DNA of 9,268 nt, from assembly GCA_016930955.1 (NCBI GenBank), contig JAFGFR010000041.1, positions 1 to 9,268 on the forward strand. Reading direction: 5' to 3'. Every line of letters starts with the position of its first letter. The stretch's first letter is position 1. The notes under the pieces were generated by a model, which was not told where the DNA came from, made no database searches, and saw only the letters and a list, made by a program, of their open reading frames with translations. Of the stretch, positions 1-5,972 are shown one piece after another. This DNA comes from Victivallales bacterium (GTDB taxonomy: Bacteria > Verrucomicrobiota > Lentisphaeria > Victivallales > JAADHT01). Both the position numbers and the translations under genes were made by a program.

Positions 1-24
1 ATTCGCTATTCGCGAATTGCGAAT
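1..24. repeat. Near-perfect 24-bp palindrome
   Basis: The first 24 bases read almost the same on both strands. ATTCGC at 1-6 is mirrored by GCGAAT at 19-24, and the centre, ATTCGCGAAT at 8-17, is a perfect palindrome; only the pair 7/18 fails to match. It could be a protein-binding site or the tip of a repeat that continues outside the window. Its role is unknown. Confidence 0.6.
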
Positions 25-109
25 GCATCAAGACAAATTCTCTCAGTTTTTTTGTGTTTTCATACGGATACGTTTGGACGATCATAACACTTGCAAGCCG
101 AAAACAGAA

Positions 110-285
110 CGGGGTCTGGCCACCTTAATATGCAATATTTTAGTACAAACACTTGATTAAAATGCTTCAAAATATATCTTAGCCGAAGAAAGTTAACCGA
201 GGAATATGATTTTAAGGATTAAATTAGAAGAAATAAAAGGATAATCTAGCCCCCAAAATATAATACTTAAGCTAGCCAGACCCCG
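110..285. mobile_element. MITE-like non-coding element with 11-bp terminal inverted repeats
   Basis: CGGGGTCTGGC at 110-120 is perfectly inverted as GCCAGACCCCG at 275-285. The two ends bound 176 bases of AT-rich sequence with no credible reading frame. The left end plus flank (106-140) recurs at 2097-2131 with 33 of 35 bases identical, so the sequence is repeated within this window. GGGGTC/GACCCC ends resemble REP-type elements mobilised in trans by IS200-like (RAYT) transposases; that link is an inference, since no transposase is present here. No clear target duplication is visible. The segment explains most of the gene-free first 317 bases. Confidence 0.55.
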
Positions 286-317
286 AATGTCCCTGAAATT
301 TCCTCACGGATTCAGGT

Positions 318-689
318 TCATATCAACTCGCATCCGTATCTCCGGAACTCCGGGTCGTCTGTCATCAGCGGAATGCCGGCGGAGATACTCTGGGATATCA
401 GCATGCGGTCAAAGGGATCCTTGTGATGAAACGGCAAATCTTTCAAAAGAATCGCGTCGCTGACACTGAAATCAAGGGATTCGAACCCGCTTTTCTCAAT
501 CATATCCAAGGGATCGAAGTCAACCTTCAACTTGCCAAGTGAGGCCTTTATCATTATCTCGGCAATGCTGATTGAACTGACAAGCACTTTGTTTGACCGC
601 CGCATAATCTCGACCCGCCTTGGCTTGTCAATTCGCCCCGGATCCGACAGCGACCATAGGAATATATGTGTGTCAACTATAAACTTCAT
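318..689 (-). CDS. VapC-like PIN-domain toxin of a type II toxin-antitoxin pair
   Basis: A 123-residue PIN-domain protein, of the usual length for a VapC-type ribonuclease toxin that cleaves RNA and arrests growth until bound by its antitoxin. The acidic metal-binding residues expected of the fold are visible: D6 in the N-terminal strand (IVDTHIFLW), E44 (SIAEI), D91 and D94 in HHKDPFDRML, and D111 near the C-terminus (MTDDPEF). DTHIFLW together with HHKDPFDRM is typical of the PIN subfamily paired with Phd/YefM antitoxins. The ATG at 687-689 overlaps the antitoxin stop as ATGA, so the two are translationally coupled and share the promoter at 981-1009. The gene looks intact. No obvious rho-independent terminator follows it before the MITE-like element. 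Confidence 0.9.
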   Translation of the reverse strand: MKFIVDTHIFLWSLSDPGRIDKPRRVEIMRRSNKVLVSSISIAEIMIKASLGKLKVDFDPLDMIEKSGFESLDFSVSDAILLKDLPFHHKDPFDRMLISQSISAGIPLMTDDPEFRRYGCELI

Positions 690-919
690 CGCCCATGCCC
701 ATAGAACATCTCGTTGACCTGTTCATCTCCCTTGCAAAAATCTTCCGGGATGGTCAGTTTTCCCGACAGAAGCCCCAGCTTCCTTTTGCCGCCAGGTTTG
801 TGGATCACCATATCCACCATTGGGTGATTATTTTTCGCAATGACAATCTTCTCGCCATGGCACGCCATGTCAATCAGCTTCGACAGATTGGCCTTTGCCT
901 CGGCAACATTCACCGTCAT
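686..919 (-). CDS. Phd/YefM-family antitoxin
   Basis: A 77-residue antitoxin whose N-terminus, MTVNVAEAKANLSKLID, is the hallmark of the Phd/YefM fold (DNA-binding dimer formed by the N-terminal half). The C-terminal part, from about residue 45, should wrap and inhibit the PIN toxin encoded immediately downstream. The frame is open back to a TTG at 941-943, but the ATG at 917-919 is chosen because AAGGAGG lies just upstream of it (about 924-931) and because the family conserves the sequence starting at MxVNVxEAK. The gene overlaps the toxin by four bases (ATGA). Phd-type antitoxins usually repress their own promoter; a palindrome lies within the promoter here. The residues GKRKLGLLSGK in the linker are also common in this subfamily. 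Confidence 0.88.
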   Translation of the reverse strand: MTVNVAEAKANLSKLIDMACHGEKIVIAKNNHPMVDMVIHKPGGKRKLGLLSGKLTIPEDFCKGDEQVNEMFYGHGR

Positions 920-980
920 GATACCAACCTCCTTAAATAACAACGGTACCCTCTAATCTCCAAGGTGCTCAACATGACCT

Positions 981-1009
981 ACTTTATCACATATGATCAA
1001 GTTGGTCAA
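981..1009 (-). promoter_or_regulatory. Sigma70-type promoter of the Phd/PIN operon with overlapping operator
   Basis: On the minus strand TTGACC (1009-1004) and TAAAGT (986-981) are separated by exactly 17 bases, a near-consensus -35/-10 pair about 60 bases upstream of the antitoxin ATG. The imperfect palindrome TGATCAAgTTGGTCA (994-1008, 6 of 7 pairs matching around one central base) covers the -35 box and part of the spacer. It is the natural candidate site for autorepression by the antitoxin or toxin-antitoxin complex. The boxes and palindrome are seen directly; the regulatory role is inferred from the family. Confidence 0.65.
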
Positions 1010-1169
1010 GTCTGTTGCAAGGAAAATCATAAAATTTTGGCCTTTTCCGGACAGCGTTCATGTCAAGTGCCGTATGAATGGGTAGTGCGCCCTCTCCCTT
1101 GCCGTTCACGAGTAAGCGTCAAACGACAATTAAAAATTATCTTGGCGACAATTTAAAATACCCATTGCG

Positions 1170-1209
1170 CCCCTCGCCCCCGTTCCGGCACCGGAACGGG
1201 GGCGGGGGG
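1170..1209. repeat. Very GC-rich hairpin
   Basis: GCCCCCGTTCCG (1176-1187) is perfectly inverted as CGGAACGGGGGC (1192-1203) around the loop GCAC. Pairing extends outward for six more positions to 1170/1209 with one G-U wobble (1174/1205), giving an 18-bp stem. No T-run follows on either strand, so it is a poor rho-independent terminator. It lies between the divergent toxin-antitoxin promoter and the esterase. A REP-like element or protein-binding extragenic palindrome is possible. The rest of 1010-1284 holds nothing coding that can be supported. Confidence 0.65.
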
Positions 1210-1249
1210 GCGATCGCGGAAAAATCTAACGGTTCTTCGCGTTCCAGAC

Positions 1250-1278
1250 TTGAACTTTGCCCTCATCGCAGGTAATTT
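1250..1278 (+). promoter_or_regulatory. Possible promoter of the esterase
   Basis: TTGAAC (1250-1255) and TAATTT (1273-1278) are separated by 17 bases. The transcript would begin near 1285, that is, at the disrupted ATG of the signal-peptide region and about 55 bases ahead of the in-frame GTG at 1340. The -10 match is modest and only the spacing is ideal, so this is tentative. Confidence 0.3.
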
Positions 1279-1284
1279 CCCTTC

Positions 1285-1339
1285 ATGATGAAAAACAAAA
1301 TTACTATCAGTCAGTATTTCTGCCGCAGTACTGATCCCA
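1285..1339 (+). other. Frameshifted signal-peptide start of the esterase
   Basis: ATGATG at 1285-1290 begins a short frame that is one base out of phase with the esterase. In the esterase frame the stretch reads SVSISAAVLIPVFFLTIIV followed by PASPAG, preceded by KTKLL: a textbook basic n-region, hydrophobic core and AxxA-like cleavage region. A TGA at 1289-1291 closes that frame, so it has no usual start codon. Removing one A from the run of five at 1291-1295 would join ATG-ATG to this peptide in frame. The simplest reading is a one-base insertion in the A-run, by mutation, sequencing error or possibly slippage. Confidence 0.6.
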
Positions 1340-2095
1340 GTGTTTTTTTTGACTATAATAGTCCCTGCCTCCCCAGCAGGAGAACCCACTATTGAGGCAC
1401 GGGAATTCAAGGATAAAGATGGGGGCACGTTGCTATATCGCATCCTGAAACCAGCCGGCTATGACTCAAAGATAAAATACCCATTGGTTCTCTGTCTTCA
1501 CGGTGCAGGAGGACGAGGAGATGATAACCAGAGCAGAGGAACAGAAGCTTTCCGAGCCTTGAATAAAGTGCAAGCGAAATACCCCGCATTCCTGCTAACC
1601 CCGCAATGCCCAAAGGACAAGCAGTGGGTAAATACACCATGGGCAAAAGGATCATATTCATTAAACAAGGTTCCTATTAGTGATGAGCTGGCAATGGTCG
1701 TTCAGATCATGGACTCAGTAGAAAAGGAATTCAGCATTGATCCTGCCCGGATTTACGTTACCGGACAATCAATGGGTGGTTTTGGAACTTGGGATATCAT
1801 TATGCGTTACCCGAAGAAATTCGCTGCTGCGATTCCAATTTGCGGTGGAGGAGATCCCAGTCAGGCAAAAAATATTGCTCATCTTCCTATTTGGACTTAC
1901 CATGGAGATAAAGACAATGCTGTACCAATAGCGGGAACAAGGGAGATGGTTGAGGCACTCAAGAAGGCTGATGGTAATATTAAATATTCTGAATACAAAG
2001 ATGGTGGACATAATATATGGGTCCGGGCATGGAAAGAAGAAGACCTTACTCAATGGTTATTCAACCAACAAAACAAATACATCGACAGCAATTAA
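1340..2095 (+). CDS. Secreted alpha/beta-hydrolase (COG4099-like esterase/peptidase)
   Basis: A serine hydrolase of the alpha/beta fold, in the group of predicted secreted esterases/peptidases that also includes polysaccharide-linked carboxylesterases. Numbering from the GTG at 1340, the oxyanion-hole motif LHGAGG is at 53-58, the nucleophile elbow GQSMGG is at 142-147 with Ser144, the likely acid is Asp192 (HGDKDNAVP), and the histidine is His224 (DGGHNIW). The catalytic triad is therefore complete. Family signatures KYPLVLCLHG and DPARIYVTGQSMGG are clear. The GTG start is only the first in-frame start after an apparent frameshift; the native protein very probably began near 1285 with a full signal peptide. 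Its natural substrate cannot be told from sequence; acyl-ester removal from polysaccharides would fit the neighbouring glycoside-hydrolase remnants. It is alone on its strand, converging on the methyltransferase. Confidence 0.82.
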   Translation: MFFLTIIVPASPAGEPTIEAREFKDKDGGTLLYRILKPAGYDSKIKYPLVLCLHGAGGRGDDNQSRGTEAFRALNKVQAKYPAFLLTPQCPKDKQWVNTPWAKGSYSLNKVPISDELAMVVQIMDSVEKEFSIDPARIYVTGQSMGGFGTWDIIMRYPKKFAAAIPICGGGDPSQAKNIAHLPIWTYHGDKDNAVPIAGTREMVEALKKADGNIKYSEYKDGGHNIWVRAWKEEDLTQWLFNQQNKYIDSN

Positions 2096-2096
2096 T

Positions 2097-2131
2097 AGAA
2101 CGGGGGCTGGCCACCTTGATATGCAATATTT
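2097..2131. repeat. Second copy of the left end of the 110-285 element
   Basis: This 35-base stretch matches 106-140 at 33 positions, in the same orientation, differing at 2106 and 2118. Only the left end is present; the matching right end (GCCAGACCCC) is absent, and another GGGGTC motif follows within ten bases. It therefore seems to be a truncated or solo copy. It begins directly after the esterase stop codon (2093-2095). Confidence 0.75.
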
Positions 2132-2136
2132 CAACT

Positions 2137-2201
2137 CGGGGTCTGTCCCTATAAACCGTTTTTAAGTTGTTGCCAATCAATATTATTAGGAGCCGACCCC
2201 G
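2137..2201. repeat. Short GGGGTC/GACCCC inverted-repeat element
   Basis: CGGGGTC at 2137-2143 is inverted as GACCCCG at 2195-2201, around 51 bases of AT-rich sequence. It has the same core motif as the ends of the 110-285 element but a different interior. REP-like or miniature mobile sequence is the most likely reading. It fills the gap between the convergent esterase and methyltransferase genes, where no convincing terminator is seen. Confidence 0.4.
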
Positions 2202-2236
2202 GCTTTTCGAAGTTGAGGCAGGATGCTCCCGCCGCT

Positions 2237-3931
2237 TTAGAGTTGCACGCCTTTCCCGACGATTGGCATGGCTGTTGATTCGTCAAATTGCGGCATGGTT
2301 GACAGTGGAGAGAGCTTATAGAGGATATATTTTTGAGAGGCGGGATGGTTTTTTCCTGTATTGTATCCTAGCGCAGCCAAATCTTTTTTGCTGACAATCG
2401 AGTAACCTGTAACCGAAAAAGAAAGCAGCGTGTCGTGTTTGCGCATCAAGATGAGACGGCACACGGAGCGGATATACTGACATTTATCGAGTTCCGCGTC
2501 AGTGACCGGATAATTGTAAAGGTTGTTCGCGACAATCCAATCCCGACAGCTCTTACGATATGTGCCAAGTAGCGTCACGGGAGATTTGTGAACTAGATAT
2601 AGAGTTGATGGTTCGAAAAGCATTGGCTGGACATATCCGTCATGTGAGCGGACACCATGAAGCGTGACGTTTCGTCTTTTCCCGATCTGAGGGCTTGTCC
2701 CCTCTATTTTGTTCAGCAATGCAATGAGGCTGCGCCCCAGAGCCTCGGCGAGATTGACTGGCACTGCGTTTCCTATTTGCTTGTATTGGCTCATTACTGA
2801 ACCGCAAAACTCCCAATCGTCAGGGAAGGTCTGGATTCTCGCATACTCGCGGACGGTCAACGGGCGAGTTTCCGAGGGGTGGCAGCGTCCTGTCTGATTT
2901 TGAGCTGGAGCGCAGGTTAATGTCAGGCTGGGTTCATCCCATGAGAGGCGTCGGCCAATGCCTGTCTTCCCTCCTCCCAGGTGGAAACTGCCTTTCAATA
3001 ATTGCTTCTGCAGGTCTATTGGCAAATCCCTCCAGTATCCGCCCGGGGGGATCTTTGCAATAATGTCAGCTTTCCATTCTGTGTAGGATACTCCAGGAGA
3101 CTTCGGGACATCATTTCTGAACAAATCTCCCTTCTTCAAAGCATCACGTACCGTATAAACCCTTTGCGCAGGAGATGGCCATTTGAAATCAGAAAGGTGG
3201 TTTGCCAAATCGTTTCTGATCCCGACAAGTGCGAGTCGTTCCCTTTTTTGCGGGACACGGTAAAATAGGGCCTTCAACACTCTAGGCTCGACAAGGGTGT
3301 ATCCTAGATCCTTGATGACCGACTTTATTGCATCCATGGTCCTACCGTTGTCGTGGGTGAGCAAGCCACGTACATTCTCACCCAGGAAAACCCTTGGGAG
3401 CGTCTCGCGAATCACCCGTGCGAACTCAAAGAATAGAGTTCCCCGTGCATCCTCGAAACCAAAACGATTCCCAGCATACGAAAACGCCTGACAAGGGAAT
3501 CCGCCAGAAACGATATCTATGTCCGTGAACTGCGTGAAATCAATTTGGGCGACATCACCTTCTATGACGTTCCAGTGAGGGCGGTTCTTTCTTAGCGTAT
3601 CACAACTGTCGTGATTGAACTCGTTGAAGGCAACAGAATCGAATCCGGCATTTTCAAGGCCGAGAGCAAGTCCGCCTGCCCCCGCGAAGAGTTCAATCGA
3701 GCGGAATTTGCGCACGGGAACTATCTTCCTCTCCGTATCCCAGGCGGACGAGAGCATCCCCTGCACTTCTGGAAACTTGTGCAAATCCAACCAGCGATAA
3801 AGATTCTGTCCATCTACAGGTATCAGCTCGCCGTTTTTCTTCCACTTGCGGACAGTTTCTTTTGAAACTGAAAGGATATCGGCGACAAGACCTTGTGTCA
3901 GAAGTTCTTCATTGGCGAATTTTGAAGTCAT
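2237..3931 (-). CDS. DNA (cytosine-C5) methyltransferase with N-terminal HTH and C-terminal extension
   Basis: The modification enzyme of a type II R-M system: it transfers a methyl group from S-adenosylmethionine to C5 of cytosine in the recognition site, protecting host DNA. In its 564 residues, motif I is FAGAGG (82-87), motif IV is GGFPCQAF (143-150) with catalytic Cys147, motif VI is ENV (185-187), motif VIII is QKRERLALVGIR (228-239), motif IX covers about 356-371, and motif X is QYKQIGNAVPVNLAEALG (382-399). The target-recognition region lies roughly at 240-355. Residues 11-55 (TQGLVADILSVSKETVRKWK onward) form a MerR/excisionase-like helix-turn-helix, which may regulate the operon. 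Residues from about 410 to 564 are an extension beyond the usual catalytic core that I cannot assign. The ATG lies inside the end of the endonuclease gene (23-base overlap), implying coupled translation. Confidence 0.95.
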   Translation of the reverse strand: MTSKFANEELLTQGLVADILSVSKETVRKWKKNGELIPVDGQNLYRWLDLHKFPEVQGMLSSAWDTERKIVPVRKFRSIELFAGAGGLALGLENAGFDSVAFNEFNHDSCDTLRKNRPHWNVIEGDVAQIDFTQFTDIDIVSGGFPCQAFSYAGNRFGFEDARGTLFFEFARVIRETLPRVFLGENVRGLLTHDNGRTMDAIKSVIKDLGYTLVEPRVLKALFYRVPQKRERLALVGIRNDLANHLSDFKWPSPAQRVYTVRDALKKGDLFRNDVPKSPGVSYTEWKADIIAKIPPGGYWRDLPIDLQKQLLKGSFHLGGGKTGIGRRLSWDEPSLTLTCAPAQNQTGRCHPSETRPLTVREYARIQTFPDDWEFCGSVMSQYKQIGNAVPVNLAEALGRSLIALLNKIEGTSPQIGKRRNVTLHGVRSHDGYVQPMLFEPSTLYLVHKSPVTLLGTYRKSCRDWIVANNLYNYPVTDAELDKCQYIRSVCRLILMRKHDTLLSFSVTGYSIVSKKDLAALGYNTGKNHPASQKYILYKLSPLSTMPQFDESTAMPIVGKGVQL

Positions 3932-4682
3932 CGAAACCCCGGTATTTTCCGAACGAAAACATGAACAATGTGTTGAGGATGTCTGCTCCCTTTGCTTTCA
4001 ATTCTTTAAGGACTGAAATTTCGGCGATAGCCTGTGGATTCTCTGTAAGCACATCGTCAATAACAAGACCAATGACTGAGCAGAGATCGGCAAAGGCAGA
4101 GGTGTCACCAGTGACTATCTCGTAGAACCGGTCAATGGAAATGCGTCGCAGGCGTTCTTGCCTGTCACTGCGCAAGAGGAATTTATTAAGTTTCCAGGGG
4201 ATGTCCTGGCTGGTTTTAGCTATAACCTCAACCAAGTAACATACCGCCTTGCTATTGCCCTCAACTAATCCACGCATTCGTGCATGTGTGAATCCCGCCG
4301 CGCTCGAGTTCATGGTGTTGTGTTTGTTCTTGAACTCGGCAAAAATGTTCATCTTATGGTTTTCCACATCCCACCCGTCTGCACCCGTGTCCGGGACTTC
4401 CCAACCATTGCCGATATACCTGAAGATGTTCTGATGGAAGTACCCAATCAGGTTTTCGTTAGTTTTGTTGAGTTGCCGAATGACCTCAGCGTCAATGACA
4501 TCACCGATCTGGCGTCTATATACATGTGCATCAAATGTGAGCTTGATTGGGTCAACAATATTCTTGTGGAATTCGGCGAGCGTCATGCCGGTACGAAAAC
4601 GTCTGACCGTGGCGAGTGTATGTGCCTTGAGGTCGTCGTCCTTTATGAATGAAAGGTTGTATCTGTTATTTACCCTCGCCAT
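3909..4682 (-). CDS. Type II restriction endonuclease, Eco47II/Sau96I family
   Basis: A 257-residue endonuclease expected to cut unmethylated foreign DNA. Recognition is by resemblance to the Eco47II family: a conserved N-terminal region (NIVDPIKLTFDAHV, 41-54), then GNGWEVPDTGADGWDV and the active-site block AEFKNKHNT (115-123). In PD-(D/E)xK terms the catalytic residues are probably Asp105, Glu116 and Lys118. Characterised relatives recognise GGNCC (Sau96I) or GGWCC (Eco47II), so a GG-N/W-CC site is the best guess, not proven. The start is supported by GGAG at 4689-4692, six bases before the ATG. The gene is the upstream one of the R-M operon, so the endonuclease would be translated before the methyltransferase. 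The frame appears intact. Confidence 0.87.
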   Translation of the reverse strand: MARVNNRYNLSFIKDDDLKAHTLATVRRFRTGMTLAEFHKNIVDPIKLTFDAHVYRRQIGDVIDAEVIRQLNKTNENLIGYFHQNIFRYIGNGWEVPDTGADGWDVENHKMNIFAEFKNKHNTMNSSAAGFTHARMRGLVEGNSKAVCYLVEVIAKTSQDIPWKLNKFLLRSDRQERLRRISIDRFYEIVTGDTSAFADLCSVIGLVIDDVLTENPQAIAEISVLKELKAKGADILNTLFMFSFGKYRGFDDFKIRQ

Positions 4683-4889
4683 TTGCGGCTCCGCTAATAA
4701 GGATGTGTCTGTTTTTTGCCTTCATTTTCATCAGGAGGGACACTACCTTTTGTGAGGACAATTTCAAGTGCAAACGCAAAAAATCACGGTTTTTGCATGA
4801 AATCGCAGGGGGGGCGCACCTCCATTTTACTACTTTCGCGGCGTGGAGATCATTGAACTATAAAGCGCCGAAGGAGGTTCTATACAAAG

Positions 4890-4909
4890 GCTTATTATCA
4901 AAGATAAGC
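4890..4909. repeat. Inverted repeat upstream of the R-M operon
   Basis: GCTTAT (4890-4895) and ATAAGC (4904-4909) are inverted around eight bases. It lies about 210 bases upstream of the endonuclease start in AT-rich sequence that could hold the operon promoter. It could serve as an operator, for example for the HTH of the methyltransferase, but this is a guess. Confidence 0.3.
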
Positions 4910-5081
4910 TACTCTAATATCCTGAAGGTGGTGTTTTGAGGATGCCGTTCCCGAATGTCATGGGTATTGGGTAAAAAGCGGCAAGACACTTCGGCCCCGA
5001 AGGGAGTGGGTGGTTTTGATGCGCTGGTTGGCAAAAAAAATCGGGGTCGGAATCGAAAGGGAATCAAATGGGATTCGGACA

Positions 5082-5108
5082 CCTGTCTGCCGTGTCGGCA
5101 CAGGCAGG
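5082..5108. repeat. Imperfect hairpin
   Basis: TGCCG (5088-5092) pairs with CGGCA (5096-5100) around TGT, and CCTG (5082-5085) can pair with CAGG at 5101-5104 or 5105-5108 with a small bulge. No T-run follows on either strand, so termination is unlikely. It is probably an extragenic palindrome. Confidence 0.4.
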
Positions 5109-5207
5109 CGAAAGATTTGACGGATACTGCGTGGCGATGGAATATGTCGGCTGAGCTTGCGGATATTCAATCCGGGAGGACGGGGGGGGATATGGACAAG
5201 ATACTGT

Positions 5208-5243
5208 CGATAGCGATTCCGATACCGACCCCGACACCGATGG
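5208..5243. repeat. Degenerate hexamer tandem repeat, six CGAYNN units
   Basis: Six consecutive hexamers read CGATAG, CGATTC, CGATAC, CGACCC, CGACAC, CGATGG. A related GGTCGGAATCG stretch occurs at 5045-5055. Such CGATAC/CGACAC runs are intergenic low-complexity sequence in some environmental PVC-type genomes as I recall them; I see no function. Confidence 0.6.
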
Positions 5244-5302
5244 AAGAACAAAAAAATGCCAACAAATCATTTCCCCTGACGGCTGATTAGAGTCAAAAAA
5301 GG

Positions 5303-5334
5303 GCGCATCTCCCTGCGGGAGATTTTTAATGCGC
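5303..5334. terminator. Bidirectional terminator-like hairpin
   Basis: ATCTCCC (5307-5313) pairs with GGGAGAT (5317-5323) around TGC and runs straight into TTTTT (5323-5327) on the plus strand. On the minus strand the same stem is followed by GCGCCC and six Ts (rc of 5295-5300). The outer GCGCAT (5303-5308) and ATGCGC (5329-5334) form an alternative longer stem. On the minus strand it would end transcription from the second toxin-antitoxin pair, about 240 bases downstream of the toxin stop. Confidence 0.55.
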
Positions 5335-5342
5335 ATTTAAGA

Positions 5343-5355
5343 GCGGCTTCGCCGC
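5343..5355. repeat. Small GCGGC-TTC-GCCGC hairpin
   Basis: A perfect 5-bp stem with a three-base loop, 9 bases from the terminator-like structure. On the minus strand it is followed by TCTTAAAT, too weak a T-tract to call a terminator on its own. It may contribute to transcription termination after the toxin gene. Confidence 0.35.
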
Positions 5356-5570
5356 AAGAGAATAAATTAACAACAAGTTGCACTTGAAACTTGGAGACAG
5401 GTTTGAGTTTATGATTTCCGTCTTCCGCCGTCTGTCGTCCGCCTTCCGGCATGGTGCCGCTTCAAATTCCCAAAGGTAAGGATATCTGTATTCCCTGTTC
5501 CAAACCGTTCCCTCGAGCGCGAATGCCACGGGGAGTTTTGAAATTGGTTCCATAATCTGGCGCCGGAGGA

Positions 5571-5972
5571 TCAGATCACATATGGATAGAGGACCCTCAG
5601 GCCGGCGATATTTGAGAAATGTCGGTCGTTTGTGACAACGACGGCCCCCCTCTCGATTGCCTGCGCCGCTATCCATATGTCATTGACAGGCACGGGAGCG
5701 CCCTTTTTTCTCAGGGCATCCTTGATCATGCCAAAACACTCGCTAGTCTCACGGGTGACTTCGCCTGTCTCTACATTCGGTATGGCCAGAAACCGTTCGA
5801 GAATATCAATGTTTTCCCTGTAGCGAGTTCCGCCGCGGAACCCCGTCTCCAGCTCTCCAATGACGATTACAGATGCGATGACATGCTCCGCCACGGATAT
5901 AGCCTTCAAGACCTCTTGGTCTCCGAGGAAAAGGGAGGTGAAAGCATTGGTGTCAAGAAGGATGGTTCTCAT
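5571..5972 (-). CDS. vapC: VapC-family PIN-domain toxin
   Basis: A 133-residue PIN-domain toxin, a putative Mg-dependent endoribonuclease held inactive by the preceding RHH antitoxin. The four acidic positions of the active site are present: D7 (LLDTNAFT), E40 (VIVIGELETGF), D98 (VPVNDIWIAAQA) and D116 (VVTNDRHF). IGELxxGF and NDxWIAAxA are typical of the VapC/FitB branch, distinct from the PIN protein at 318-689, so the two toxins are not recent duplicates. The ATG at 5970-5972 overlaps the antitoxin stop as ATGA, implying coupled translation. The gene is intact. The pair sits inside the remains of a carbohydrate-enzyme operon, so it was probably brought in by insertion or rearrangement. Confidence 0.92.
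   Translation of the reverse strand: MRTILLDTNAFTSLFLGDQEVLKAISVAEHVIASVIVIGELETGFRGGTRYRENIDILERFLAIPNVETGEVTRETSECFGMIKDALRKKGAPVPVNDIWIAAQAIERGAVVVTNDRHFSNIAGLRVLYPYVI

Larger units (their letters stand above)
4683..5570. other. Gene-poor region between the R-M operon and the second toxin-antitoxin pair
   Basis: About 890 bases without a supportable gene. It contains the R-M leader and promoter (no convincing -35/-10 pair could be fixed), an inverted repeat at 4890-4909, a CTTCGG-CC-CCGAAG hairpin at 4989-5002, a hairpin near 5082-5108, hexamer repeats at 5208-5243, a terminator-like structure at 5303-5334 and a second small hairpin at 5343-5355. The stretch 5416-5448 is a degenerate GACGGA-type repeat on the minus strand. 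Open frames here read as low-complexity peptide (IPIPTPTP) and are not credible proteins. Confidence 0.6.

Noticed and set aside
920..943. TTG start extending the Phd-like antitoxin by eight residues
   Set aside because: The extension is translated from the AAGGAGG ribosome binding site of the ATG at 919, and the family begins at that ATG.
1176..1203. Rho-independent terminator at the GC-rich hairpin
   Set aside because: No run of Ts follows the stem on either strand.
4284..4652. 122-residue plus-strand frame
   Set aside because: It is antisense to the endonuclease gene, has no recognisable family features, and the endonuclease reading is far stronger.
5208..5243. CRISPR-like array
   Set aside because: The units are adjacent degenerate hexamers with no spacers; no longer regularly spaced repeats were found in the window.
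4955..5290. 111-residue plus-strand frame
   Set aside because: Its C-terminal half is a translation of hexamer repeats (IPIPTPTP), it has no family resemblance, and the region is full of hairpins.
5326..5676. Minus-strand frame containing LPVAFALEGTVWNREYRYP
   Set aside because: The stretch at about 5460-5545 looks mildly protein-like, but its frame overlaps the VapC 3' end, has no ribosome binding site at its internal ATG, and runs into degenerate repeats; I could not assign it.
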